From contig NC_049990.1 of the NCBI RefSeq assembly GCF_000003815.2, positions 15,253,053 to 15,317,052 of the forward strand: a stretch of DNA of 64,000 bases, written 5' to 3'. This document shows, in pieces, positions 11,799-22,742 of the stretch. Every line of letters begins with the position of its first letter. Position 1 is the first letter of the stretch. The DNA comes from Branchiostoma floridae (taxonomy: Eukaryota > Chordata > Leptocardii > Amphioxiformes > Branchiostomatidae). Made by a program: the position numbers and the translations under genes. Below the pieces are notes generated by a model, which searched no databases, was not told where the DNA came from, and saw nothing but the letters and a program-made list of their open reading frames with translations.

Positions 11799-14700
11799 AT
11801 GGCTGCCGCAAAGCTACCATGCCGGGTCTTGGACGTGATTTTCGGTTATTTAGACCTGCCAGACCTTGCAAACTGCGCTCTGGTCTGCCAGCACTGGTGT
11901 CAATACCTCAGTGATGAAAACAGCGACGTTTGGAGGCTCCAGTGCGTGCAGAAAGTGGCAGACGAGGCGTTGAAATCCGATATTTTGTGCAATGTTACCT
12001 CATACAAAGCCAAGGCAATGGCGTTCTGTCATGCTTGGAACCCTCAGGATTGTTCCCGGAACATTTACATTAAACCGAACGGTTTTACGTTACATCGGAA
12101 CCCCGTGGCGCAGTCTACGGACGGGGTCCGCGGCAAGATCGGCTTCAACAGCGGACGGCATGCCTGGGAAGTGTGGTGGGATGGGCCTCTCGGGACGGTA
12201 GCAGTGGTGGGGATAGCCACGAAACATGCACCTATGCAGGTCTGGAAAATATATCCTGTGACATTGAATATGTCATCTACCATTGTGTGCTAACATTGCG
12301 GTTGTTGTTTGCATTACCTTTAAATGCAATCGTTTCTCTTTTTTTTTTGTATTTTGAAAATTCGTCGAATATTGTGTCCATACCTCTACTTAAGGGGGTT
12401 TATGCAAGGAGGTTACATTTAACCTCCTTGGTTTATGACACCAAAATTATTGTAGAGTGACAACTCTGTGTCATGTCCTCAACATGTGCCCAGTAGCCCT
12501 TTAAGACAGGTACACCTGGCGACATAACAGTGTCCTTAGGGAACTGGTCACCACCCTCAAGGTGTGGCACGCCAAAGCAAACCCACAGACCATAATCAGG
12601 TGCGATCTGAGCCAGGACTACATCGAGGGGGGAACGCACACTACAGTCCCTCCAGACATCCTGCCGACTTCACTGGTACCAGACATCACCATTCAGGATC
12701 CTGTACAACAAACACTGAACTTGGTTGAACTTACCGTCCCATTTGAGCAGAATGCACAGCACGCCGAGGACAGAAAAATGGCCAAATACGAATGTCTGAT
12801 CAATGAAATAAACTCGCACAGTAGTTACAGGGCTAGCCTTGTTACAGTTGAAGTAGGGAGCAGAGGTTGGATTAACGACGAGAACACTGCAAGGATGAAG
12901 TCACTCTGTCCGGTCAGCTACAAAGACCGTGAAGTGAGACATCTTAAAAGTAGACTGGGAAAGTGCGCACTCTGTGCATCCTATGCTATCTACTGTGCCC
13001 GAAACACACCTACTTGGGACTGTACTTCAGGACTGTTTATCTACAGAAACTAGTAGATCTGGGTCTAAGTTTTATGATGTATCTGGGTCTAATTTTTATG
13101 AAATGTGACGTTAATGGTTTTTAAACAATTTTTATCTGTCATTGTACTTCTTTTAATACCTTGCGCCCTCCCGGAGAACAGACAAAGGGCTGTCCTAGGT
13201 CTTAGCCTGTAATATATACATGTATGTATTCATCTTGTGTGTAATAAAGATGATTTTTAGCACAGTAGAAGCCGCTTCATTGCACACCCCATTTGCCAGT
13301 GCATTTCATGCAATTACCCGGTTGGTGCAACAAATCAAACTTATTAAACTTGACCGCATCGCCATGGGATGTGGGGTTTTATGCAATTAACAGAAGTGTG
13401 TAATTACAATGTATTTGTTGTGCAATTAACTGGTTTCTACTGTACAACATTTTCTTTGTAGTTATTTAAGTTATTATCTCAAGGAGCTATCTTCTATCTG
13501 TACTGAAAATACCATCATTCAAATGGAACAAACTACTAAGCATTTAAACCAAATACACACCCTTCTGATGTTATTGGAGATGAGAAAATCATTCTTCATA
13601 CTCATGACAGAGTTTTTTTCAAGGCAATCCAATTATGACAGTCAATGTGCTAATTTCCTTCCATGACCTCAGTGAAAATGATGCAATTGTTTTTGGTCTG
13701 TCACCGTGTGTTTGTTCATTTGTCTTGTGTATGTCCATACTTATTTGAATATTGTAGAGTGACAGGATGTGTAGATGAAGATGGTGTAACTGGAGCCAGG
13801 CAGGATTTCAAGTAATATTGGCTTGGCCCTGATCCAAAGTTGAACCTTTGATATTCTTATAGCCTGGCAGGATGGGAAGGTTGGATTGGCCTGGGTCCAA
13901 AGTTAGTCCCACAGGCTATTAAGATAAATTATTCATAGACAGAATAAGTGGAAATACACAATGATGACTCAAACAAAAAATTGCAAATTTCACGGAGGTA
14001 TGACATCATTCATTTATTGTTGACTTTGTTGTTGTTGTTGACTTTGTTGTTGTTTTTGTTAGTGTCATGGCTACGTGGCTCTCCTGGGGAGTGATGACCA
14101 GTCCTGGGGGTGGAACCTTGTGGACAACCACCTGCTGCACAACGGGGACAGCCAGGGCAATTTCCCACAGTGCAATAATGCACCAAAGTATCAGGTAACA
14201 GCAGTCGTGCAGAATTGCATATGAAAATGTTATCCTCCAAGCAAAAGTTTCAGTCACGGGGATAGGCTAGGATTTCTTATGGCTGCCTCCCTTCCTGAAG
14301 TACCACTGCTATCCCCACAAACATATTTGAAGGGAGGCAGCTGTAAGAAATCATGGCTACTTGTCACTATCCCCAGACCAAAGCCTTTGCCTAGAGAATA
14401 TGTATATAGCTACAGATACAGATAATGACTTACTTTCATAATGGTAACAACTAATAAAAAGAATATGCATTGACATAAGATACTGTTCAAATTCACAAAA
14501 GTTTCTGTACCATGTAACATTAGCTCAGTCATACACACTCAGATATATGTAACATTTATCCTTACAAAATAACTTGTATGATGGGCAAAAGTCAGGAGCT
14601 TTTCTTTCATTCAAGTGTGTATGAAGAGCTAACAAGTGGGTTTCTCGTTTATGTATTCTCTAGGTAGGAGAAAGGATCCGGGTAATTCTGGACATGGATG

Positions 14701-14849
14701 ACAACACGTTGTCCTTTGAGCGGGGGTATGAGTTCCTGGGTGTGGCGTTCCGAGGACTGCCGTCAGTAAAACTGTTCCCTGCTGTGTCTGCTGTGTACGG
14801 TAACACTGAGGTGTGTATGGTGTATCTGGGTCCACCCCTGGATGGCTAG
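11799..14849 (+). CDS. FBXO45: F-box/SPRY domain protein 1 (FBXO45)
   Basis: Substrate receptor of an atypical ubiquitin ligase, which in animals works with the PHR/MYCBP2 (Highwire) RING protein at synapses. Three coding exons: 11799-12239, 14063-14194 and 14664-14849. All junctions are phase 0 with GT/AG, giving 252 residues; human is 286 with a longer Gly/Ala N-terminus. The F-box lies at about residues 5-45 ([23 protein letters not shown]). The B30.2/SPRY domain fills the rest, with hallmark [61 protein letters not shown] and the terminal YLGPPLDG. I prefer the ATG at 11799 over the in-frame one at 11748, because only the later Met joins the conserved Ala-rich start. Intron 1 contains a decayed retroelement and a pogo-like MITE. 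The last 58 bp are duplicated downstream. Confidence 0.95.
12405..12430. repeat. Perfect hairpin, 11-bp stem, 4-nt loop
   Basis: CAAGGAGGTTA, loop CATT, then TAACCTCCTTG. The stem geometry and AACCTCC core are the same as in the hairpin at 34021-34046. It lies 50 bp upstream of the retroelement remnant in FBXO45 intron 1. Confidence 0.6.
12478..13053 (+). pseudogene. Decayed retroelement protein fragment (C-terminal, reverse-transcriptase associated)
   Basis: A plus-strand frame (ATG at 12562, stop after 13053) encodes segments such as [18 protein letters not shown] and TVEVGSRGW. These are typical of the C-terminal region of reverse-transcriptase polyproteins abundant in lancelet, cnidarian and fish genomes. 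The similarity extends upstream of the ATG through [14 protein letters not shown] (about 12513-12554), where the frame is broken by TAA at 12502, so this is a 5'-truncated, inactive copy. It sits in FBXO45 intron 1 in the host gene's orientation and has no splice borders of its own. The family call is by remembered resemblance. Confidence 0.6.
13263..13442. mobile_element. pogo/Tigger-like MITE, single copy
   Basis: The 180-bp element has terminal inverted repeats CAGTAGAAGCC...TTGCAC at the left and GTGCAATTAACTGGTTTCTACTG at the right end, the latter followed by TA. The interior alternates TGCAATTA motifs. It is the same family as the tandem pair at 51576-51917. CAGT-type ends resemble pogo elements. 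No coding capacity. Confidence 0.6.
14235..14400. mobile_element. Short inverted-repeat element (CTCCAAG family), copy 1
   Basis: Left end CTCCAAGCAAAAGTTTCAGT followed by a GGGGATAG core. The right end is the imperfect reverse complement (CTATCCCC...CCTAGAGAATA). The internal arms GGCTGCCTCCCTTC and GAAGGGAGGCAGC also pair. It starts about 40 bp after FBXO45 exon 2. Confidence 0.5.
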
Positions 14850-14914
14850 TGGACTGGGTAACACTGAGGTGTGCATGGTGTACCTGGGTCCACCCCTGGA
14901 TGGCTAGTGGACAG
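14799..14914 (+). repeat. 58-bp tandem duplication spanning the FBXO45 stop codon
   Basis: Bases 14799-14856 and 14857-14914 are near-identical. The unit covers the last 16 codons, the TAG and 7 further bases. Within the coding part the second copy differs at two positions, both synonymous (TGT to TGC and TAT to TAC). The second copy lies after the stop and out of frame. Confidence 0.85.
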
Positions 14915-14982
14915 GTAATAAATAATGAGTATAGGTACTGGTTGCGACAAGAAGGTTAAAGTGAGACTTTAACCACCTTGTG

Positions 14983-15493
14983 TTCTCCAAGTAGAGGTTT
15001 TGGTCATGGGGATAGGGCCAAAGAAAAAAATGTTGTGTTTCCTGTTTCAGTCCTGAAAAGAATTAGGGTCGGTAGGTAGGGATTATCTTTTCTATTTCTT
15101 GTAATTTTCTTTAGTCTGGCCACTCTAGTGATACTCGTAAGTATTGCAATACAGTTGAGCAAAGTAAACTGAAATGGACACTTGACTAGTCTTTCAATGT
15201 CAAAGTTTAATTTTGATTTGATAGATACATTTATCCTTCATTAGATAGGACAAGCAGTGTTTTTACTTCAATAGGTTTACTTCAGTTTACTTCAATTCAG
15301 GCTGAATAAGAATTCTAAGTGGAAGCTATGTGACTCCACTGCCTACTCCCCAAAAAAGGCTAGGGTCGGCAGGTTTTTCTAGGAAAATAGGAAGTACATG
15401 TACAACATTTTTTTCTAAATAAAGTAAAGGGAGACAGAAGTATGAAATTCCAGTCACTACTATTCCCAAAACCAAAACCTCTGCTTGGAGAAT
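14983..15493. mobile_element. Inverted-repeat element (CTCCAAG family), copy 2
   Basis: The left end near 14985 (TTCTCCAAGTAGAGGTTTTG) and the right end near 15470-15493 (AAAACCTCTGCTTGGAGAA) are reverse complements. A second inner pair, TAGGGTCGGTAGG and TAGGGTCGGCAGG, is in direct orientation. The element is about 510 bp, non-coding, and lies just 3' of FBXO45. Confidence 0.5.
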
Positions 15494-17660
15494 AACTTGG
15501 TTGCAACTATTGGAGCAGTAGTAAACTACACAGAATTCATTGGAATATTCCACTGGGCCCCCTCCCCTCTCCATCCACCTTGACACAGCAACTTGGCCAG
15601 TTCAAATGTAAAGTAATGTACATGGAACTGTTGGATATGTGCAATAGAGTAGATAGGTTCTTGTGAATACAGGGAATAATAGTGTCTGATTAGAAATGTG
15701 TGTGATGAAACGAGGTACATAGTGATATAGACTAAGATAGGAACTGCACACAATAATGCATTGTTGAAGAAGTGTGAACATAAACAAAGAAATGTTGCAT
15801 GCATGTATTTATAGATGTGATGTTTTAGGAAATGTTTGATAGAAACAAATGATAACTATTGCATTGTTTAGGTCAAAATTTACCAAATGTATCATACTTT
15901 GTGATTTATAAGATGTTAAGTATAGTGTCTACCCATTATTCTGGCTATACAGTATACAATTGTCCAGGTATACTGTATAGGCTTATGTCACATTTCCAAA
16001 CAGAGGCCCTGCCGGGCTGTTGGTGGAAATGGAAAATAGAAATGTATACATACAAATAATTTTACCCAAATAACGCCTACTTACTTTCTATTTTCGTCTT
16101 GGGTAGTGTAGTGTCTTTTGTATCATACTTTCTGTTCCCGAAAGCTGCCCATCTGGGCCCCAGTTTGGAAATTTGACGTAGGCCATATAGCATTATAGGG
16201 ATCTTTCCAGTTTTGAGATCATCCCTATAATGTAGATAAACATATGGTATGGGTATAAGCCGTCTACAATATGTAAGTGGGGCAAGTGCATAAAAATCTA
16301 CTGACCCAAGCCAACTTTTCATTGGCTAAAAGTTGAAATAACACATCTCTGTGCAATTTTTCTTGCAGCAAAGAAATCCTTTTATTTTTCAGTAGAAAAA
16401 ATCTGGTGCCCACATCTACCTAATATGGAAAAGTTGCACTGGCCCTATTGGGCACTTTGACTTGCCCCAGTCAATTGTAACCCTGTATAATATCCTAAAT
16501 CACACATCTTTATGCCTATAAACATGGTGAGTAGGTAGATGTAGGGTGGACTTGGTCCGGGCAAGCAGCCTGCAATGATGATGATGATGAGATAGATGTA
16601 TTTGTGTACGTGTGATATGTTATCAAGGCCCTATTCACATTGTCAATACGTAAAGAATGGGTCATAAAACCTGATAGAGAAAATGTTGTCATGCATATTT
16701 TAAGTTATTTCTGTTAAAACAGTAAAATCTTACATTCATTTAGATAGATTCAATTGAAATGAAAGGAAACAAAGATTGATATTGATATTTTTGAAGAGTT
16801 GGAAAGTTAGAAACATTACAATGTGAGATCTTAGTAACTTTGTAATTTTCACATCTACAATCATTATGGCATAGCCACCATTGACATTGTCAGAGGATTT
16901 TTTCTTTAAATGTCATCAATTTGTTGAGTGAAGCTTATATGGATACATGTAGCATGAATAATAAGTTATACCAAATATAATGTGTCTCTCTCAGATGTTA
17001 TATGGCATTAACAACTGAAGACTATTCCATGAAGAATATCCAGAGGGGTGGTCAGGGATATGTTCAACCCCTTGTTTTCTATTGGTTGCTGTCACCACTG
17101 CCTTCATATGTTAAGAATATTCCACCCCATGCTAGACCTTTGGAATATGTTAACGTTGTTATCACTTTGAAATTTGAAATATAATAGTTGTTAAGCTATT
17201 GTATTTTGTTGTCAATGGTGCTATTTGATCATCAAGATGATTTTTCTTTGCAAGGTAGATAACTGCTTAAAGCAGTGCATTTTGTTGAATGTTTGTACAG
17301 AGTAATTGATTGTCAAGCCTCTTCATATACATATGTAGTTTTGATTACAATGTTGTTTCAACTACGTATTGTTGTTCTCCAGAAGAAGGACATTTATTAA
17401 TATGTCAGTTTAATGAAAATCTATTGTTTTGTTTTGTTAATGATCTGTTTTCTACATGTGTTTATTTCAGAGATTTTATTTTTGTACATTATATTACTGT
17501 TATCTTAAGAGAGATATGGAGAAATCAATGCTGGATTGTTAGTAGTCGCCTATCATGATTTTGACAATAGATATCTTCTTGCCATTGGAGCGGACACAGT
17601 AAAGTGAGAAAAGTAAGCTGTCATGATGTGCTGTTTTTGTTGTGTTTTCAAAGAAGATCG
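15494..17660. other. Intergenic, probably including FBXO45 3' UTR
   Basis: AT-rich sequence without recognisable exons. A possible FBXO45 polyadenylation hexamer (AATAAA) is at 14918, right after the duplicated terminus. A short ATG trinucleotide run is at about 16574-16590. Nothing else stands out. Confidence 0.4.
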
Positions 17661-17664
17661 TCCT

Positions 17665-18085
17665 GAACACTTCCCATATGCAGAATAGACCTGTCCGTGG
17701 TGCTGAACACTTTCCATATGCAGAACAGACATCTCCTTGGTACTTTCCATGTGCAGAAAGACCCCTCCTAGTTCCGAAGACTTTCTGCATGCTTAACAGA
17801 CCTGTCCTTGGTGCTGAACGCTTTCCCTATGCAACACTGACCTGTCCTTGGTGTTTTTCTTACAAATTTGTTAATCGTGTGGATAATAACTAAATTACCA
17901 ACTATTTCTTTTTTTCTCTTTTTTTACGTACTGAACTCTTTCCATATGCAGAACAGACATCTCATTGGAACTTTCTATGTGCAGAATAGACCCCCCCGGT
18001 GCCTAACAGTTTCCGTATGCTTAACAGACCTGTCCTTGGTGCTGAACGCTTTCCGTATGCAAAACTGACCTGTCCTTAATGTTTT
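17665..18085. repeat. Minisatellite of about 34-40 bp, with a larger duplicated block
   Basis: Variants of CTTTCCATATGCAGAACAGA with CCTGTCCTTGGTGCTGAA recur at about 34-40 bp spacing. The block 17670-17910 is then repeated, more degraded, at 17935-18125, including the following GTTAATCGTGTGGAT...AACTA tail. It is intergenic between FBXO45 and the lysine-rich gene. The small open frames across it arise from the repeat. Confidence 0.7.
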
Positions 18086-18897
18086 TCTGTTAATCGTGTG
18101 GATTATAACTAAACTACCAACTTTTACTTTTTTCTTACGAGTTCAATAGCCTTATTGTATGTTGATTTAGAGAACTATAGAAATTCTAGAACACCACAAC
18201 ATACTTCTGAAAAGATTCTATTTATTCCAATATTTCCTTCTAACATGTTGCGTAGAACTAATGCATAGCACGATGTAAGGTGGGATTGCTTTACACATAT
18301 TTTAGAGGCTTCATGCATTAAAATCACATAAGTTCATTATGTATAGAATAAGATTAGTCATTCTAAATCCGAAGAAATGTTTGGAATTTGCACCATATAA
18401 CACAAGTGTTTATTGTAAATGTCAACTTGCTTGACAAAATACTATTGGGTGGTATTTTCACAGATTGGCAATTTAGCGATGAAAAACATAATCATGCTCT
18501 ATAGCACGGTGAATGACCATGAAAAAATAATAGAAAAAATATTTACCTGTAGTAATACATGTCAATGTGATGTTAAATATATTTAAGTGTATATAGATGT
18601 ATGGTATGTAATCAATAAATAGGAAGTACCAGTGCAAATACTGTGTACTTCATTAATATCATATATACTTGTTGTCATATGATATTAAAGATAATGATGA
18701 TGAAATGAATGAAAATAAAAAAAACGCAGCAAATATGCAATATGAAATAGGATATGCTTAAAAACTCGAGAACGTTAACCATTCTAGGACAAGTCTGATA
18801 AAGTTTGTTATTTGTAAAGTGTCCACAGAAAAGCACAATGCTGGATGTGAGTTATTGCAACGTTATAAGTCGGTCTACCTTAAGTCTCATGAGCAGT

Positions 18898-21800
18898 TCA
18901 ACCAGGCTTCATCAGGGAAAGCAGTCCTGGCCTCAGTGCGCACAGTCCAGGTGTGACAACCGTGCCGATACGGAATGGCATGTCCTGGGACTGGATCTTG
19001 AACGCAACACCCTTCCCTTTCACATCTTCATGGCTCTTGGTTGCGGGACTCTTGTGGTTGCTCTTACCACGGGGGAGCTCTCCGTTCAGCTTCTCGCGGC
19101 TCTCTCCGTTAGAGGTCTTGGCACTTGCGACCTTGGCTTTGGCCAGCTTCTCATGACCATCTCCATGTGGGACTTTCGCGGTGGGGCCATCTCCATGTGG
19201 GTTATCAGCTTTGGCCAGCTTCTTGGGGCCATCTCCGTATGGGTTGTCAGCTTTGGCCAGCTTCTTGGGGCCATCTCCGTATGGGTTGTCAGTTTTGGCC
19301 AGCTTCTTGGCCAAATATCCGTATGAGTTGTTGTTAGCTTTGGCTAGCTTCTTGGCCAAACCTTCGAATGGGTTGTCAGCTTTGGTCAGCTTCTTGGCCA
19401 AATATCCGAATGAGTTGTTGTTAGCTTTGACCAGCTTCTTGGCCAAATCTCCGTATGGGTTGTCAGCTCTGGATAGCTTCTTCACGCTGGTCAGCTTCTG
19501 AAGGCCCTTCTCGTTACCGTCTCCACTGGGGACTTTGGCTTTGACAATCTTCTTGGGGACATCTCCATGTGGGACAACAACTTTGGCCAGCTTAATGCCA
19601 AACTTTCCAGGAGGGAGAATGGCTTTCTTGTTGACTTTGGTCACCTTCTGGTGGCTCTCCCCACTGGGGACGTTTGCTGTGGTCAGCTTGTCGTGGTTCC
19701 CTGCGCTGGGGATCTTGGCTATGGCCAGCTTCTTGGGGCCATCTCTGTATGGGTTATCGGCTTTGACCAGCTTCTTGGGGCCATCTCTGTATGGGTTGTA
19801 AGCGTTAACCATCTTCTTCGCCAAACCTCTGTATGGGTTGTAAGCTTTGACAAGCTTCTTGAGCAGATATCCGTATGAGTTGTTGTTAGCTTTGGCTAGC
19901 TTCTTGGCCAAACCTTCATATGGGTTGTCAGCTTTGGATAGCTTCTTAACGTTGGTCAGCTTCTGAAGGCCCTTCTCGTTGCCGTCTCCACTGGGGACTT
20001 TGGCTTTGACAAGATTCTTGGTGACATCTCCATGTGGTACAACAGCTTTGGTCAGCTTAATGCCAAACTTTCCAGGAGGGAGAATGGCTTTCTTGTTGAC
20101 TTTGGTCACCTTCTGGTGGCTCTCCCCACTGGGGACGTTTGCTGTGGTCAGCTTGTCGTGGTTCCCTGCGCTGGGGATCTTGGCTATGGCCAGCTTCTTG
20201 GGGCCATCTCTGTATGGGTTATCGGCTTTGACCAGCTTCTTGGGGCCATCTCTGTATGGGTTGTAAGCGTTAACCATCTTCTTCGCCAAACCTCTGTATG
20301 GGTTGTAAGCTTTGACAAGCTTCTTGAGCAGATATCCGTATGAGTTGTTGTTAGCTTTGGCTAGCTTCTTGGCCAAACCTTCATATGGGTTGTCAGCTTT
20401 GGATAGCTTCTTAACGTTGGTCAGCTTCTGAAGGCCCTTTTCGTTGCCGTGTCCACTGGGGACTTTGGCTTTGACAAGATTCTTGGTGACATCTCCATGT
20501 GGTACAACAGCTTTGGTCAGCTTAATGCCAAACTTTCCAGGAGGGAGAATGGCTTTCTTGTTGACTTTGGTCACCTTCTGGTGGCTCACTCTGCTGGGAA
20601 CCTTTGCTGTGGTCAGCTTGTCGTGGTTCCATTCGCTGGAGACCTTTGCTGTGGTCATCTTGTCGTGGTTCCCTTCGCTGGGGACCTTTGCTGTGGTCAT
20701 CTTGTCGTGGTTCCCTTCGCTGGGGACCTTTGCTGTGGTCAGCTTGTCGTGGTTCCCTTCGCTGGGGACCTTTGCTGTGGTCAGCTTGTCCTGGTTCCCT
20801 TCGCTGGGGACCTTTGTTGTGGTCAGCTTGTCGTGGTTCACTTCGCTGGGGACCATTGCTGTGGTCATCTTGTCCTGGTTCCCTTCGCTGGGGACCTTTG
20901 CTGTGGTCATCTTCTCCTGGTTCCCTCCGCTGGAGACCTTAGCTGTGGTCACTCCACGGGGATCATTGGTCAGCTTCTGGTGGCCTTCTCGTCTGGAGAC
21001 CGTGGCCTTGGTCAGCTTATCGTGGGCATTACCTCTGGGGACTTTTGCTGCGGCCAGCTTCTCGCTGTCGTCTTCAGTGGGGACTTTGGCTTTGACCAGC
21101 TTCTTGGGGACATCTCTATGTGGGACAACAACTTTGGTCAGCTTAATGCCAAACTTTCCAGGAGGAAGAATGGCTTTCTTGGTGGCTTTGGTCACCTTCT
21201 GGTGGCTCCCCCCGCTGGGGACCTTTGCTGTGGTCAGCTTGTCGTGGTTCCCTTCGCTGAGGACCATTGCTGTGGTCAGCTTGTCGTGGTTCCCTCCGCT
21301 GGGACCTCTGCTGTGGTCAGCTTCTCGTGGTTCCCTCCGCTGGGGACCTCTGCTGTGGTCAGCTTGTTGTGGTTCCCTTCGCTGGGGACCTTTGCTGTGG
21401 TCAGCTTGTCATAGTTCCCTTCGCTGGGGACCTTTGCTGTGGTCAGCTTGTCGTGGTTCCCTTCGCTGGGGACCTTTGCTGTGGTCAGCTTGTCGTGGTT
21501 CCCTCCGCTGGGGACCTTTGCTGTGGTCAGCTTGTCGTGGTTCCCCTCGCTTGGGACCTTTGCTGTGGTCAGCTTGTCATAGTTCCCTTCGCTGGGGACC
21601 TTTGCTGTGGTCAGCTCGTCGTGGTTCCCTCCGCTAGGGACCTTGGCTTTGGCCAGCTTCTCTTGGCCGGCTTCACAACGGGCATTGGCTTTGGTCGACT
21701 TCTCGGCGTCGCCCACTCCACGGGGATCATTGGTCAGCTTCTGGGGGCCTTCTCGTGTGGAGACCGTGGCCTTGGTCAGCTTATCGTGAGCATTACCTCT

Positions 21801-22742
21801 GGGGACTTTTGCTGCGGCCAGCTTCTCGCTGTCGTCTTCAATGGGGAATTTGGCTTTGACCAGCTTCTCGGGGACATCTCCATGTGGGACAACAGCTTTG
21901 GTCAGCTTCATGCCGAACTTTCCAGGAGGAAGAATGACTTTCTTCGTGGCTTTGGTCACCTTCTGGTGGCTCCCCCCGCTGGTAACCTTTGCTGTGGTCA
22001 GCTTGTCGTGGTTCTGGAAGCTGGGGACCTTGGCTTTGACCAGCTTCTTGGGGACATCTCCATGTGGGACAACAACTTTGGTCAGCTTAATGCCGAACAT
22101 TCCGGGAGGAAGAATGACTTTCTTGGTGGCTTTGGTCACCTTCTGGTGGCTCGCCCCGCTGGGGACCTTTGCTGTGGTCAGGCTGTTGTGGTTCCCTCCG
22201 CTAGGGACCTTGGCTTTGGCCAGCTTCTCTTGGCCACAGGGGGCATTGGCCTTAGTCGATTTCTCGGCGTCACCCACTCTACGGGGATCATTGGTCAGCT
22301 TCTGGGGGCCTTCTCGTCGGTGGACCGTGTCTTTGGTCAGCTTATTATGAGAACCTCCACTGAGGATCTTCTTGTTGCCGTCTTCACTGGGGACGTTTGC
22401 TTTGAAAAGCTTCTTGTGGCCATCTCCATTTGGGCTAACAACTTTGGCCAGCTTCTTGCCAAACTTGCCAGGAGAGAGAATGCTATTTATCAGCTTCTCG
22501 TCGATTTCTTTACGGAGAATCGTGACTTTGGTCACCTTCTCGTGGCTCTCTTTACTGGAGACATCGGATTTGTCCATCGATTTGTGGCTCTGACCATACG
22601 GGTCATTGGCTTTGGTCAGATTTACATGGCTCTCTCGACTGGAGACCCAGGCGATCGTCAACTTTTCAAGGCTCTCCTTACCCTGACTACAGATCTTGAC
22701 GACGAGGCTACTCATTACCTTCGGCGCTGTGGAGAGAAACAT
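18898..22742 (-). CDS. Lysine-rich tandem-repeat protein of unknown function (interrupted by one frameshift)
   Basis: Two overlapping minus-strand frames, 21276-22742 (488 aa) and 18898-21267 (789 aa), become one of about 1,280 residues if one base missing near 21300 is restored. At that spot a 42-bp repeat unit reads CTGGGACC instead of CTGGGGACC. The protein is extremely basic, has few Cys and aromatics, and has no recognisable domain. Repeats: about 17-20 copies of SEGNHDKLTTAKVP (14 aa), blocks around PPGKFGIKLTKVVVPHGD, KKLVKADNPYRDGP-type units towards the C-terminus, and a 155-aa higher-order duplication. The upstream ATG at 22742 follows an in-frame stop. A good acceptor (TTTCTCTCCACAG) lies inside the first codons, so this may be a terminal exon starting at 22726 with 5' exons elsewhere. 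Whether the protein is made is uncertain, but the G/C-ending codons favour it. Confidence 0.5.
19503..20600. repeat. 465-bp higher-order repeat inside the lysine-rich frame
   Basis: Blocks beginning with GGCCCTTCTCGTT near 19503, GGCCCTTCTCGTTGCC near 19968 and GGCCCTTTTCGTTGCC near 20433 are spaced exactly 465 bp (155 codons). The second and third blocks are almost identical over their shared length, so the duplication is recent. The period is a multiple of three, which keeps the coding frame. Confidence 0.85.
20590..21640. repeat. 42-bp minisatellite (14 codons) inside the lysine-rich frame
   Basis: The unit GTCGTGGTTCCCTTCGCTGG plus GGACCTTTGCTGTGGTCAGCTT recurs head-to-tail about eight times from 20595-20940 and about nine times from 21190-21640, with a diverged block between. 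Because 42 is a multiple of three, several frames stay open on both strands. Confidence 0.85.

Noticed and set aside
12562-13053. A 163-aa ORF treated as an independent gene
   Set aside because: The similarity extends upstream through a stop codon and matches retroelement protein, so it is a truncated remnant in an FBXO45 intron.
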